Positions 12,474-22,372 of a DNA stretch of 64,000 nucleotides are shown here, one piece after another; the first letter of the stretch is position 1, and each line of letters starts with the position of its first letter. A program made the position numbers and the translations under genes. The notes below the pieces were generated by a model. That model was given only the letters and a program-made list of their open reading frames with translations. It was not told the DNA's origin and made no database searches. The DNA comes from Plazaster borealis. Its lineage: Eukaryota; Echinodermata; Asteroidea; Forcipulatida; Labidiasteridae. The stretch spans positions 11,003,501-11,067,500 of the forward strand of contig CM037461.1 in assembly GCA_021014325.1 (NCBI GenBank), in the 5' to 3' direction.

Positions 12474-12699
12474 AGGCCGTTTCACGACAGCCAGATTTCT
12501 AAAAAGTGTGCCCTCTGTTGACTGAAAAATGCCATGCGACAAAAACAAGGTTTTGCAGCCGGCGACTATTTGATGTTGGCGCGTTCCATTGAGTACGGTC
12601 AATATGCAAATTTTGACCTCGATGATGAGCCTTCTTCCGATTGGTTATTGAGAAGTTATGAATACTAATTTTACCATTAAGCCCTTGTATTTATTATAA

Positions 12700-13600
12700 T
12701 TAGGTAGGGTCAACCTTATTTGTATAATGAGGTTGGTCACATGGATATAATTCTCGGGCATCATGTTTCCGAAAGCGTTGGCTCAGCGTAGATTTCTGCT
12801 CAACAAATACGTGTTTTTGTGCCTTTTGGGATTTTTAAAGAACTTCTGTAAGCTATGCGATGCTTGAGGACAACACAAGCTGGATATTACGTTATAGGTT
12901 AGTGTGGGCAATGGGTATTTATCGAGAACTTCTGTGCTAGATTTTGCTTTTTTTCATGACTAGAAAACGTGCCGTACATGGTAGTACGCATTATCGGTAC
13001 ATGTACATGTACATGTACATTGTGTCCACATGTACACGCATGTATGCATAGCGTGTACACAACTCTGTTCGACATGTAAAAAACAATTGAAATTCAATGC
13101 ACATGTTGATGTTTGTACACGCTGCGCATGGAGAGATAAACAATTAGTTTGGTTTGTGCAGGGGGGGGCGGTGGGGGTTCATAAAATAATAATGTTAATT
13201 TAATGTGTTTTAATATTTAAAAAATGTACATAAAATACACACAATACACATAAAGACATTTTGTAATTGTAGAACGATATTTTATTTATCTTCTGTTTTT
13301 CTGCATTTGTTTGACATTCGCAATGATTATGTTTTCATGAACACTACACACGGTGACGATAAATAACCTTTTCTTTCTGTTTGATTGATATTTTATTTTA
13401 GAACTAAATCTGCTTCTGTTGTTTCCTCTTCTACAACCTAGTATAACTGGTATTACTTTCTATATCAATTTGTTTTGAAATTGACGTTTAATAGGCCTAG
13501 TATCGGTAACACTGGACTGGATACCAATTTGCACTCATTGATGTTGGTTCACAACATGAAAGAAATTTTATATTTCTGTTGTGTGCATGACATTATCCAG
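12700..13600. other. 3' flank of the RAG1-like gene, no coding signal
   Basis: This AT-rich stretch between the gene's stop codon and the transposon end includes a (GTACAT)n microsatellite near 13000-13022 and a poly-G run near 13165. No exon is recognised. Confidence 0.5.
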
Positions 13601-13606
13601 TTAAAT

Positions 13607-13930
13607 TTACTCTTCTGTATTTTTTCTCTTGACAGTGACACAAGCTGCTCGCACTTCTGGAGTAGTTGTTGTGTGGTGGCGTCTCATTACACTCAGCAGC
13701 TTCTGCAGAGGGTCCCGCATCCCATGGACCACCCTTCCTGCTCTGTTAAATTCTGTGTGAACCAATTCTCCACCCTGTTCATTCAGAAGACGGAAGCCAA
13801 CCTTAAACATCCGGAGATGATCTACAGCATGGTCCTCCAACATATGCATTTTGGGGCTGATGTTAATTTTAGGAAAGGACATCCTGAAGCAATGCATGAA
13901 GTCTCTGATGCTGATGTTAGCAGGTAAACA
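13607..13930 (-). CDS. Last exon, catalytic Glu region
   Basis: The exon encodes SFPKINISPKMHMLEDHAVD, then HLRMFKVGFRLLNEQGGELV and HTEFNRAGRVVHGMRDPL, and finally a basic tail ending at TAA (13607-13609). PK.H.LEDH..(13 residues)..EQGGE..H..FN is the signature of the family's C-terminal catalytic block. One of the two Glu residues in EQGGE (13766-13780) is the candidate third catalytic residue. The 5' splice junction is uncertain because two AG candidates exist near 13925 and phase does not settle it. Confidence 0.65.
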   Translation of the reverse strand, partial: CLPANISIRDFMHCFRMSFPKINISPKMHMLEDHAVDHLRMFKVGFRLLNEQGGELVHTEFNRAGRVVHGMRDPLQKLLSVMRRHHTTTTPEVRAACVTVKRKNTEE

Positions 13931-14644
13931 ATAAAACGCAAGTATAATAAGCCTACAAAGATTTTCGGAAAAACACATTTTGTAAGATACATGTATATGT
14001 ATTTTTTGCTAAGATGTACATATTGTTTACTTTACCAATTTGTTGAATTTCATCATCTGTCAAGGGATTTGTGTGATAGATGGCATGATGTACATCGGCG
14101 AACTTGAGAAAAATTTCCTCAAACTTGTTGCCGAATACTGCTGCCTCTCGTTGTAGCCTAGTGACACTAGCAGTTGCAATGGCCTCGGCTTTTGTACTTG
14201 CAATCACCTCACTGGGAACTGATGCCAAATCCTTGATAACGTTTACCTACCGGTGGGAAACAAAACCCAAATCAAACATGTGTATTGAAATATTGGTAAG
14301 ATGAGATGTAGTGTTTATTCCATTATTCCATAATTGGAAACCTTTGCATGTAAGTAAATTTCTGATTTACCTGACAACACTTGTGTACATGGTATCCAAC
14401 ATAGGATATGCCATGGTACGCTTGTCTGCAAATGCTGTGCTTCACAAGTACAATGTCAAGACCACTGGCTACTGGTCCAGTCCCAAATGGAAGACCGATC
14501 TTTGCGACAAGAGTCTCCTATGTGTCGAAGAAAAGGAAAAGCACAATGGTATTAAGTGACTGTACAGAGTAGAAAACAACAGCATTAAAATAGTTAAACT
14601 GCAGGATTTTTAAAACACAGCTTTCAAAACAATTTACTACTAAC

Positions 14645-14990
14645 CAATTCGGTTATCTCATCTCGAAGCTGACCAGTTTCCCTGAATTTCCCTGAATCCG
14701 TTGCCTGGTACATTTGGTTTAACATGTTTGGTTTGCAGCTGTAGAAAGGGAAGCTCATCCTCCAATTCATCGAGGGTTTCTTGTTTCGCTTGTATGTTCT
14801 CTCTCAGGTCTTGCTGTCTCCTAACTTCCGCAGTTACAGCCTGGTCAAAGTTGAATTCCTGGTCGATGTCATCTGCTTCCTCTACTCGCAACCTGAACAA
14901 CGTGACATCAAGGTTGTGGCAGTCAGACTCGAGGAGGTCGTACAGTTTCTTGAACACACCAAGAGAAATGTGTAGACTTGGTAGAATAAC
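14645..14990 (-). CDS. Core exon with LPSLHISLGVF motif and coiled-coil segment
   Basis: The exon starts at acceptor GTTGTAG and reads VILPSLHISLGVFKKLYDLL. A long Glu/Gln-rich, probably coiled-coil segment follows, with EVRRQQDLRENIQAKQETLDEL. In the RAG1 core the motif at this place carries the second catalytic Asp, whereas here the aligned residue would be Ser, if that alignment is right. Near 14690 the word ATTCAGGGAA occurs twice in tandem; the extra 10 bp shifts the frame, and the expected continuation (ETGQLRDEITEL) is found in the shifted frame up to a donor GTTAGT. Broken copy. Confidence 0.6.
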
Positions 14991-15641
14991 CTACAACGGG
15001 TACAATGAAAGTAAGCAGTTAAAGAAAAAAAATATGGAGGGGGGGGGGGTGTGCCAAAAAAAATGAAAAATTATTGTATTAATTTTACTTATGTGGTCAA
15101 TCTCAATTTCCAATCTAGGATTGTCAACAATGCTGAAGGAAACATCCTTAGATCTGTTCCGTCTGCTACCATCTTCAAAACAGCTGAGGTAGTGTTGCCG
15201 AGTTAACTGCAGGGTCCTCTTGGTGCTCAAATCCCTTTCCTCTATGGACTCTTGCATCATTTCCTTGCTGGCCAAGCAGTATATACAACAGTATCGTGCT
15301 TTAAAAAAAAGGAGAAAAAGACAGGTAAACAAATAATATTTCTGTTTGTATTGTGTTTCTTTAAAATATTGAACAGAATATAATTACCTTTTGGTCCATG
15401 GCTGCCATACAACTTTGTCAGTAGCTCATAATCACCAAAGCAGAATAAGCGAATGTTGTGTCCTCTGTCAAGGAGAAAATAGAAGATCAAAAACACAAGA
15501 CAATTTTGAATTTTGAATCGCGACAGTTTTTGAAATCTTAGAGCTGAAACAAATAGTAGTACAACATGTTTGGTTAAAAAAACAGAAAACACAATTTTTT
15601 TTTTTATGAAACACTGCAAACTTAAGTTATTTATTAGACAC

Positions 15642-15887
15642 CTCCATCGTTGATTAGAAAGTGTTGTTATTTGGCTGATTACTTTTGGGAGTGTGCTCTG
15701 TAGATTATGATTAGTGTCACTTCCCTCAAAGCAGGCAAACAACAGTGTTTTGAAGGCTGTTCGGTTTTGGTACGTTGACCGTATTTGATACGCCATTTTG
15801 AAAAAGGTGCCACCCTTGTCGCCCCCAATTTTTACCCATATTTCATTTTGGGGGATGACTCCTCTGTGCCATGTTAGGGAATTACTC
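15642..15887 (-). CDS. Catalytic-core exon with IGGDKGG motif
   Basis: The exon lies between an acceptor CATAG and a weak donor GTGTCT. It reads LTWHRGVIPQNEIWVKIGG, DKGGTFFKMAYQI, then a stretch around LLFACFEGSDTNHNL, and ends TLSNQRW. Asp at 15818-15820 (plus-strand GTC) in GGDKGG is the likely first catalytic acid. The spacing to FEGSDTNHNL, then GDYELL and the CxxC pair in CIYC of the next exons, is similar to the order around the first Asp in the RAG1 core. That comparison is from memory and needs a profile search. No stop or frameshift in this exon. Confidence 0.7.
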
Positions 15888-16799
15888 CTATGAAGAAATA
15901 CAGGTAGCAGATTGGTAGTTAAAATCAATTTATTCTTGAACTTGTTAATCAATAATTTGATTAAAAAATAAATTCAACAAAATAAATAGTTTGTTGTTTA
16001 TTCACCACTGTACATACTTGTCAAGTCGATCTAGGTAATCTAGTATCATTGAACTGAGATCATTGACAAAGACAAAGGGCCCCATTCTGTGTTCAAACCC
16101 AAGAGAGCCACTTGACTTGGTGCTGGGGAATGCAAGCTCTACAAGCTCTCCCTCTATGTAATCTTTGAGGAGATGCTTCTGCTGTGCCCTCATAGATCTT
16201 TCAGATGCAATGGTTGGACCAACATTTCTGTGATAAAAATCAAACAAGTATTTAAATGTGTCTCTTTTAAACAAGCCTTTAGACAAATTCTAATTGTTTT
16301 TAATTTCATTTTTATACAGTACCTGCAAAGTTTTCTCATCTCCTCCCATGCAAGACCGCAGTCCCTCATCATCGCAAGAGATCGATTTGCTGGGGGCATT
16401 GATACTTCTTCTTGGGAACTTGATGGACTTAGCGCACTCTCAGTGTGTTTTGGAGAAGCAGCAGACTGGTTGTTCGTATTTTGTGGGGAGGGAGATTAAA
16501 CTTGCTGAACATGTGCTGGATGAGGAGTAATTGTAATATGTGTTGTAAACTATAAGCACAATTATTTGCAAATTTTTGGTTTAAGTTTAAATAATTATTT
16601 TAAAATTTCCTGTACTAAATCTTGCCATGTTGTAAAGAATTATGATTTGTTTCAGTCTTTATTTTGTAATAGTTAATTCTGTGTAATAATACTTACCCGT
16701 CCACCAGTGTTAAGAACTGCTGCCCTGTTGGATTGCTGCAACTTCAACCAAAACCATCTATCTGTTGCCCTTTCTACCTCATAGTGAATTGGCTCTCAC

Positions 16800-17351
16800 C
16801 TTTTGTGTTTCAAAGCCTCTTCTCGTAGGACCTTAGCAGCATTTCTAATTAAGTGTGATTGTTGTTGATTAGATGATTCACATGTACTGCCTTCGTGTAC
16901 AGCTGTGCTTGCAAAACAGGTAGACTTGCCTCTTGTTGCTGGTGGTGCAGTGCAATATTGACATTCATGGGTGTCTAGTTGATTTAACTCTCCTATTCTG
17001 CTGCACTTGGAGCAAATCAAGTCCAAATTGTTTAGCTGTACATTAATGATACGAGAGCTAAGGGACACTTGTAGGAAGTCGAAACTTACTTTGCACACTG
17101 GACATGGCACCTCAGACAGTTTTTGGAACTGAAAGTATTTAGTTAGACAGCTTACACAAAAATTATGTTCACATGGAGATTGAAGACAAGGTGAAGTAAG
17201 CAAACAAAGGCAGATGGGACATGTAAATAGTGATTGCTCCTCCTCTCGACCAATAATCTCCAAGTACGGGTTTGATCCACTGGAAGTTATTGCACTGCTT
17301 GTGAAAATGTTATTTATATTCTCAGTTGCAACTGGCAAATTTGGGTGGGGT
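16800..17351 (-). CDS. RING finger of the RAG1-like protein
   Basis: The segment contains a canonical C3HC4 RING: CPIC, then CEHNFCVSC, then CPVC. It is followed by a second cysteine/histidine cluster (CSKCSRIGELNQLDTHECQYC pattern: CxxC, 11 residues, HxC, CxxC-like). A RING followed directly by another zinc cluster is the arrangement in RAG1, where the RING has E3 ubiquitin-ligase activity. The exon ends ..EEALKHK with a donor GTGAGA near 16799, and the next exon (16769-16697) continues in phase with TDRWFWLKLQQSNRAAVLN. This stretch is open throughout, with no stop or shift. Confidence 0.85.
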
Positions 17352-17357
17352 GTTGAC

Positions 17358-19802
17358 TAAGAGGGGCCGTTTATGACTAAATGAGCAGTTACAAATATAT
17401 AAGAGCAAACCCATATATATAAGAGCAAACCCATATAAATAAGAGCAAACCAAATAAATATATAAGAGCAAACCCATATATATAAGAGCAAACCCATATA
17501 TATAAGAGCAAACCAATATATATATATCAGCAAACCCATATATATAAGAGCAAACCCACATATATAAGAACAAACCCATATATATAAGAGTACCCTACTC
17601 ATTATATAAGAGCAAACCCATATATAAAAGACGAATACAAAGGATCAAAGACGAAATATATAAAGGACCATTGACAAATATATAAAGGATCAAAAGTCAC
17701 ACAACTACATGTATATTGAACAGCGCCCTCTGTATATTGGACATAGTTTCATATATTGAAGACATGACACCCATAAATATAAAAGCAAAAACGTCTCATA
17801 TAAAGGACGTCAACAGCCGTCAACTGTGGAGGGGCCTGTTAAATCGTTTTCGGCCTGGCTGAAAATTTAGCTATATTATTAGTCTGGCACCTTGTCCCAA
17901 AAAAGTATTTTTCATTTAAAGGTCTCGTACGCCTCCTCCCCACACACACAAGTAGTATACATCGAAGTTGACGTCGCGTCGGCTATTGGGTGAAGCTGCG
18001 CCGAATGTCCACAATTGTTTTCAACAACTGTGTAAGTCATACACAGGACGCTCAAAGGCACCTGCACACCAAAAATGTCAATATTAGTGAATTAAATAAA
18101 AGACGGCTGGAAGATTGTCTTGTTGTATTAGGAGTTTTGTATTATCGTTCGGAGGAGTGGCTTACTACGATAAAGTGCATTAAAGTATTGCGTTGAATTT
18201 TGCATCGGGTGCAAGGACTTCATGAACACTATGAGTATGAGTATGAGAGACTGAGCTATCAACAGATTCAGATGGGAGACTAAATCTGATAGTTGTTCGT
18301 TGTCCGGAATTCTCTAAGCCTAGGGTGAGATAGCAAGTTCTCTACAACGTCTGTGATAGGCACAGACATTTTTTAATTGAAGGGGTATTACAGTTTTAAA
18401 GGATGAGACACAAAAGCACAGCTCGGCCGCCTCTCTGCGGAGGAGTGCTGTACATTATACCATAGAGAAAGGTGTCCTTTCTCTATTATTATACTATCTA
18501 GTAGCTAGTAGTACAGCTGCTATGTAGTAGGATGGATTACCCTATTACCGTGGGGGTTAGGACTTTATTTTCGAGTATAACGAAAAAAAGTGTCCTGTTA
18601 TTATTAATGTTTAAGTATTACTTTCTAATTTGACATAAAAAAATACATCGTTTGTCTTACTAAATTTGTCCACGAAGTCTCTGAAAGTGTGCATGCGCCC
18701 GGAGTGATTCCGGAGTTGAGCCTCCCATTGTCGTGGTCATCAGTTATAATTTGCTTATAAACTATAAGTACATTAAAGGCATCGTACACGTTTGGTGATT
18801 GGAGCCAAAAATTTGACTCCACAAAATGGCCGACCGTGTTTGTTCTCGATGTAAAAGGAAAACCACGCATTTTCGAGACATATTTGTGTGGATCATTGTA
18901 TTCTACTTTTATAACATCTTTCTAACCATGTGCATTTTATAACAAACGGTTGCAAATGCTTTTTATAGACCAACTCGCCCGATCCAAGGCAACGTGTCCC
19001 TTTAAAGTTATTTTGAAGTGAAAATACGTACTTTCGATGTCAATCTTTCTTTAAATATGGAACCGGATCTGGGCACTGATATTTCAATGCACAGAACAAC
19101 ATTTAAGGTAAAAATTTTAATGATGGCACTTTTGACAGACATGGTCAGCGAAAGTTCGCGGGAAAATAGCGTGTTTTTCAAAAAATATTTCCGCAACATT
19201 TCATTTTTTATTACCAGATCGGTAAAGGGCCCTTGGCTATCGATTCACCGTATGAAAGTCGTCTATAGATGACGTATCGACAACGAAAAAGTGAATGATC
19301 TGGTACAATGATAATAATATGAGACTTGACTATACTACATGCAGCGTCCCGCCCGGCCCGTGAGTGCGCTTAGCAAGGTGCCAGACTAAGGCTCAATTTT
19401 CGGCCCGATTTTCGTTCCCAATTTAACAGGCCCATCCACTGTGACGGCTGTTGACGTCCTTCATATGAGACGTTTTTGCTTTTATATTTATGGATGTTCA
19501 GTTATGTCTTCAATATGTGAAACTATGTCCAATATACAGAGGGCGCTGTTCAATATACATTTAGTTGTGTGAGTCTTTGATCCTTTATATATTTTAGGTG
19601 GTCTTTTATATATTTGTATTCGTATATGGGTTTGCTCTTATATATATGGGTTTGCTCTTATATATGGGTTTGCTCTTATATATATGGGTTTGCTCTTATC
19701 TATATATTGGTTTGCTCTTATATATATGGGTTTGCTCTTATATATATGGGTTTGCTCTTATATATTTGTAACTGCTCATTTAGTCATAAACGGCCCCTCA
19801 TA
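17358..19802. mobile_element. Foldback element with long repeat-filled inverted arms
   Basis: The element begins TAAGAGGGGCCGTTTATGAC and ends with the near-perfect reverse complement. It is flanked by the 6-bp word GTTGAC at 17352-17357 and 19803-19808. The inverted arms (17358-17897 and 19372-19802) match base by base over long stretches, including GTTACAAATATATAAGAGC, GAACAGCGCCCTCTGTATA and AACAGGCC. Each arm contains a minisatellite of about 18 bp with core AAGAGCAAACCCATATA. The middle (17900-19370) has no coding frame and includes a MITE. Long arms built of short tandem repeats are typical of foldback elements, such as the TU elements of sea urchins. Mobilised in trans if at all. Confidence 0.85.
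18773..19005 (+). mobile_element. TTAA-flanked MITE inside the foldback element
   Basis: It begins TTAAAGGCA and ends GTCCCTTTAA, with TTAA at both edges. Most of it (CTCCACAAAATGGCCGACC, ATTGTATTCTACTTTT, GACCAACTCGCCCGATCCAA) is repeated at 31088-31305. TTAA target duplication is known for piggyBac and Kolobok transposons. There is no coding capacity at 233 bp. Confidence 0.75.
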
Positions 19803-20187
19803 GTTGACACTTGTCCAATAACCCTTCTGCACTTTCTTGGCCGACCTGGTCCTGAAGAACGTTGAAACAAGTTGCAAAGCTTACAGTTTCCAGATCTCTG
19901 ATGTTTAACCCAGTCAATTAGATTATTACAAGTGCCTTTATATTCCTGCGTCTGTGCCTTGTAATGCCTTATTCTTCTAGCACATTTCTCACAAACTACT
20001 TGAGGATGCTGATCAATGTTATCCAGGTGCTTACGCCAAACACAGCAAAAATTTCTTTGCGATTATCTTTACACAATGTTGGTGTTCTGACGTTAACATT
20101 AGTTGTATTATCTGTTCTCGTTCCACAAACTCTGCACAATTTTGCAAGAACTTGCTTTTGATAATCAAAACTAAGAGCCCTTAACAT
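19803..20187 (-). CDS. N-terminal Cys-rich zinc domain of the RAG1-like protein
   Basis: The first good ATG is at 20187. The protein opens MLRALSFDYQKQVLAKLCRVCG. It continues with KEIFAVFGV, and after a one-base shift near 20040 with NIDQHPQVVCEKCARRI, then IDWVKHQRSGNCKLCN and GPGRPRK. The pattern CxxC, FxVFG, HPxxxCxKC, WxxH, CxxC, basic segment follows the zinc-binding region that precedes the RING in vertebrate RAG1, as I know that family. Its role there is in dimerisation and protein interaction rather than catalysis. The exon runs without an intron into the RING segment once the 17358-19802 insertion is ignored: ..GQVS continues with TPHPNLPVATENI in the same frame. Confidence 0.75.
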
Positions 20188-20249
20188 AATAATGAATCCG
20201 TGTTGACATAATTCAACAAAATACCTGAATACCGAGCTGAATTCCACTG

Positions 20250-20846
20250 TGTGTGTACATCGTTTTAATTTATTCTCCGTGTATTATACTATAGCCCGCT
20301 CGTCTGTGTTTACATGGCCGTAAATGCGTGCGATATGTGGGCGTGTGTGTGTGTGTGAGAGGGCCGGGACCAGCGTGCATAATTCACGTACAATGTATGC
20401 TGTAACCTCGCGAAATGTTCGCGGGCTGACGATCGCTAATTTTAGTTCATCCAAATGTGTGTGTATCTTGAATTTGTGTCATTGCCCACAAACAAAACCA
20501 ACAACAATCCACGACAAAATTGTTTAACTACATAATTCAATTTTAAATCAGCATTTAAAAATCCATTTATTCTTCAAAAAGGAATTTGTCTGGCCCCCGT
20601 CTGTACAACTTTTCCCGTCAATTTTTTTAATAAATAAAGGAATATTAAGGATATAGATAAAACATTATATGCTATCAAACGAACAATTATTTTATTTAAA
20701 GGTGACGACAGACCCTTTGACAGGTGAACGCCATGTTGAAGTCATACAGTAATGTGACGTCACGCGCATTACTGGAGGAGCGAAATAGCAACAACCACAG
20801 ATTGTTCAGTTAATTACGCACGGGCAACGGGGCTGGAACAGCCGTG
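20250..20846. other. 5' flank of the RAG1-like gene
   Basis: This stretch upstream of the ATG at 20187 holds a (GT)n run near 20345 and otherwise no recognised motif. A promoter for the transposase would be expected here; I cannot point to a TATA box with confidence. Confidence 0.4.
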
Positions 20847-20851
20847 AGGCC

Positions 20852-22372
20852 TTTTTGGGAGGCATCCACTTCAAGGACTGTGGTTACTTTTGGGTCAAAA
20901 TACTGTAAGTTTGCATCTGCTATTATTAAGTACTTGAGGGCTTCGAAAGCTGCCTGGTGGTCCTCTTGCCAAATAAACGGCACGTTCTTCTGCAAAAGCT
21001 CTCTAAGGGTCACTGCCCGGTCAGCTAGGTTTAGGATGTATGCAGAGACGTATGTGATAATGCCCAAGAACTTCTGTAGGTCCTCCTTATCCTGTGGGGT
21101 TGGAAGACTATGTATATCTTCGACTCTACCCGGGTCAGGTCGAGTACCGTTTGCAGAGTACAGGGATCCAAAGAAATTTATTTCTTTGGTCTTGATGTGG
21201 CATTTAGAACTGTTGAAGACAAGACCTTCCTTTTGGGCTGTTTCGAACAGGCGCATGAGGTTGGTGTCATGTTCTTCCAATGTCATCGGTTATACCGACA
21301 CATCCCGGCACCTGTGCAATAATGTCGTCCATGCACTGTTCGAAAATGTCCTGGCTGATGGAGAGTCCGAAAGGCAGGCGTTGGAAGCAGTAGCGTCCAA
21401 AAGGTGTCCGAAATATTGGAGTTCCTGCGAGGCTTCTGTCAGGTGCACAGCCCAGTACCGGGCCTTGGCATCAAGCTTTGAAAAATACTTGGCATTGGCA
21501 AACGCAGGGTTTAGTTCCTCAATCGTCGGTATCTTGTGCGGGCATCTCGTTAGGCTCTGATTCAGTCGCTTTGGGTCTAGGCAAACCCGGATGAAACCAT
21601 CTTGCTTCAAGCTGGTAATAATGGAGCTACACCAGTCGGTGTGGTGTTTGACCTTACGAATGACACCAATTTCCTCCATCCTGTTGATTTCTGCCTCGAG
21701 CTTCAGCTTGAGGTGCACGCTGCACTTCCGTGGTGCATAAATGGTGGGTTCAACGCCGTCCTTCAGATGGAGTCTCGCTTTAACTTTGAAGCTACCAATC
21801 ATGTCAAACTGATTGGGAAACAGCTGCTTGAGGTCGCTAATAGAGTTGATAGGTCTGCTCTGTTGGTGGGTCTGCATGGGGACTACTGCCGGTTGAAGTG
21901 GCTCAGCTGTATGCAGTGGGTTATGTGGGTCATGCTGTTGAGCTGAAATCTCGGTGGAGTGTATGGTCACTACCTCAAGCTCACGGCAAATGGGAAGACC
22001 GACGATAGCAGGTCCAGGGACATCCACGATGTAGAAATTACTATGTACCCACTCTGGCTGTTTATAACGACATAGAATCTCGATGCAACCAAGACATGGT
22101 ATGACGGCACCGTTGTAAGCTGTGAGTTTTATGTCCACTGGCTTGATATGGGACTTCCAATCATCTCAGTACATCTGTGTGATGGTCCCGAGGGGTAAGG
22201 TGTTGCCGCCTGCTCCTGTGTCCACCTTGAGCTTCAGGTGGCGCACTCCCTCGTGGATTGGACAGATGATGTCAAGGGTGGTGTATGCCTCATGGCTTTG
22301 TCGTTGGATGGAGTCCATGCAGAGGTTGGAAATCGTGATCGTGTGGTAAACGACCTCATATGTTCGCATCAT
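20852..22372 (-). pseudogene. pol: Gypsy protease and reverse transcriptase
   Basis: On the minus strand, HLKLKVDTGAGGNTLP is the aspartic protease active-site segment (DTG). After a frame change, the reverse transcriptase follows with KHHTDWCSSIITSLKQDG, IRVCLDPKRLNQ and FSKLDAKARYWAVHL. The frame shifts near 21425 just before the LPFGLS motif. The Asp-Asp motif (ITDDI near 21287) is then followed by a small deletion and another shift. The thumb and connection reads FLGIITYVSAYILNLADRAV up to the RNase H start, VLEVDASQKGL, where the 12479-20846 insertion cuts it. At least three independent lesions make it inactive. Confidence 0.85.

Larger units (their letters stand above)
13607..20187 (-). 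pseudogene. RAG1-like transposase gene, multi-exon, frameshifted and split
   Basis: Minus-strand exons I can place: 20187-16800 (zinc domain and RING, interrupted by 17358-19802), 16769-16697, 16465-16323, 16227-16018, 15887-15642, 15464-15388, 15298 to about 15096, 14990-14645, 14517-14371, 14246-14036 and about 13930-13607 (stop TAA). The joins I checked from 16800 to 15298, plus 14371/14246, keep phase with GT..AG borders. The C-terminal two thirds match a DDE-type transposase family of invertebrates, recognised by NEIWVKIGGDKGG, GDYELLTKLYGSHGPKG, CIYCLASKE, RQAYHGISYVGYHVHKCC and MLEDHAVDHLRMFKVGFRL. NEQGGELVHTEFN holds the likely catalytic Glu. Damage: a shift near 20040, a 10-bp duplication near 14690 and an unresolved phase between the 15096 and 14990 exons. 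The RAG1-like N-terminus recalls the N-RAG-TP element reported from Aplysia. Confidence 0.75.
12479..20846 (-). mobile_element. RAG1-like DNA transposon inserted in Gypsy pol
   Basis: The Gypsy RNase H reading frame is interrupted between 12474 and 20851. The 5-bp word AGGCC is present at both edges (12474-12478 and 20847-20851), and joining across one copy keeps the pol frame. The insert carries one minus-strand gene (13607-20187) plus short flanks. Its right end reads CACGGCTG inward and its left end has CACGACAG four bases in from the duplication. GC-rich 5-bp duplications and CAC ends are known for the Transib/RAG group. Extended terminal inverted repeats are not evident. Less the 2.45-kb foldback insertion it would be about 5.9 kb. 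Insert borders are well supported; the superfamily rests on the encoded protein. Confidence 0.8.

Noticed and set aside
12483..12547. A possible recombination signal: heptamer-like CACGACA followed later by ACAAAAACA, close to the RSS nonamer
   Set aside because: The spacer is 49 bases, neither 12 nor 23, the heptamer is poor, and the other end has no nonamer-like word. Treated as chance.
17365..17602. Hydrophobic repeating frames (YIWVCSYI-type) on the minus strand, and their mirror at 19614-19865
   Set aside because: They are translations of the 18-bp minisatellite in the foldback arms, have no start context and are present in both arms by symmetry.
20844..21560. A 238-codon plus-strand frame opposite the Gypsy reverse transcriptase
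   Set aside because: It is antisense to a clear reverse transcriptase and has no family features.
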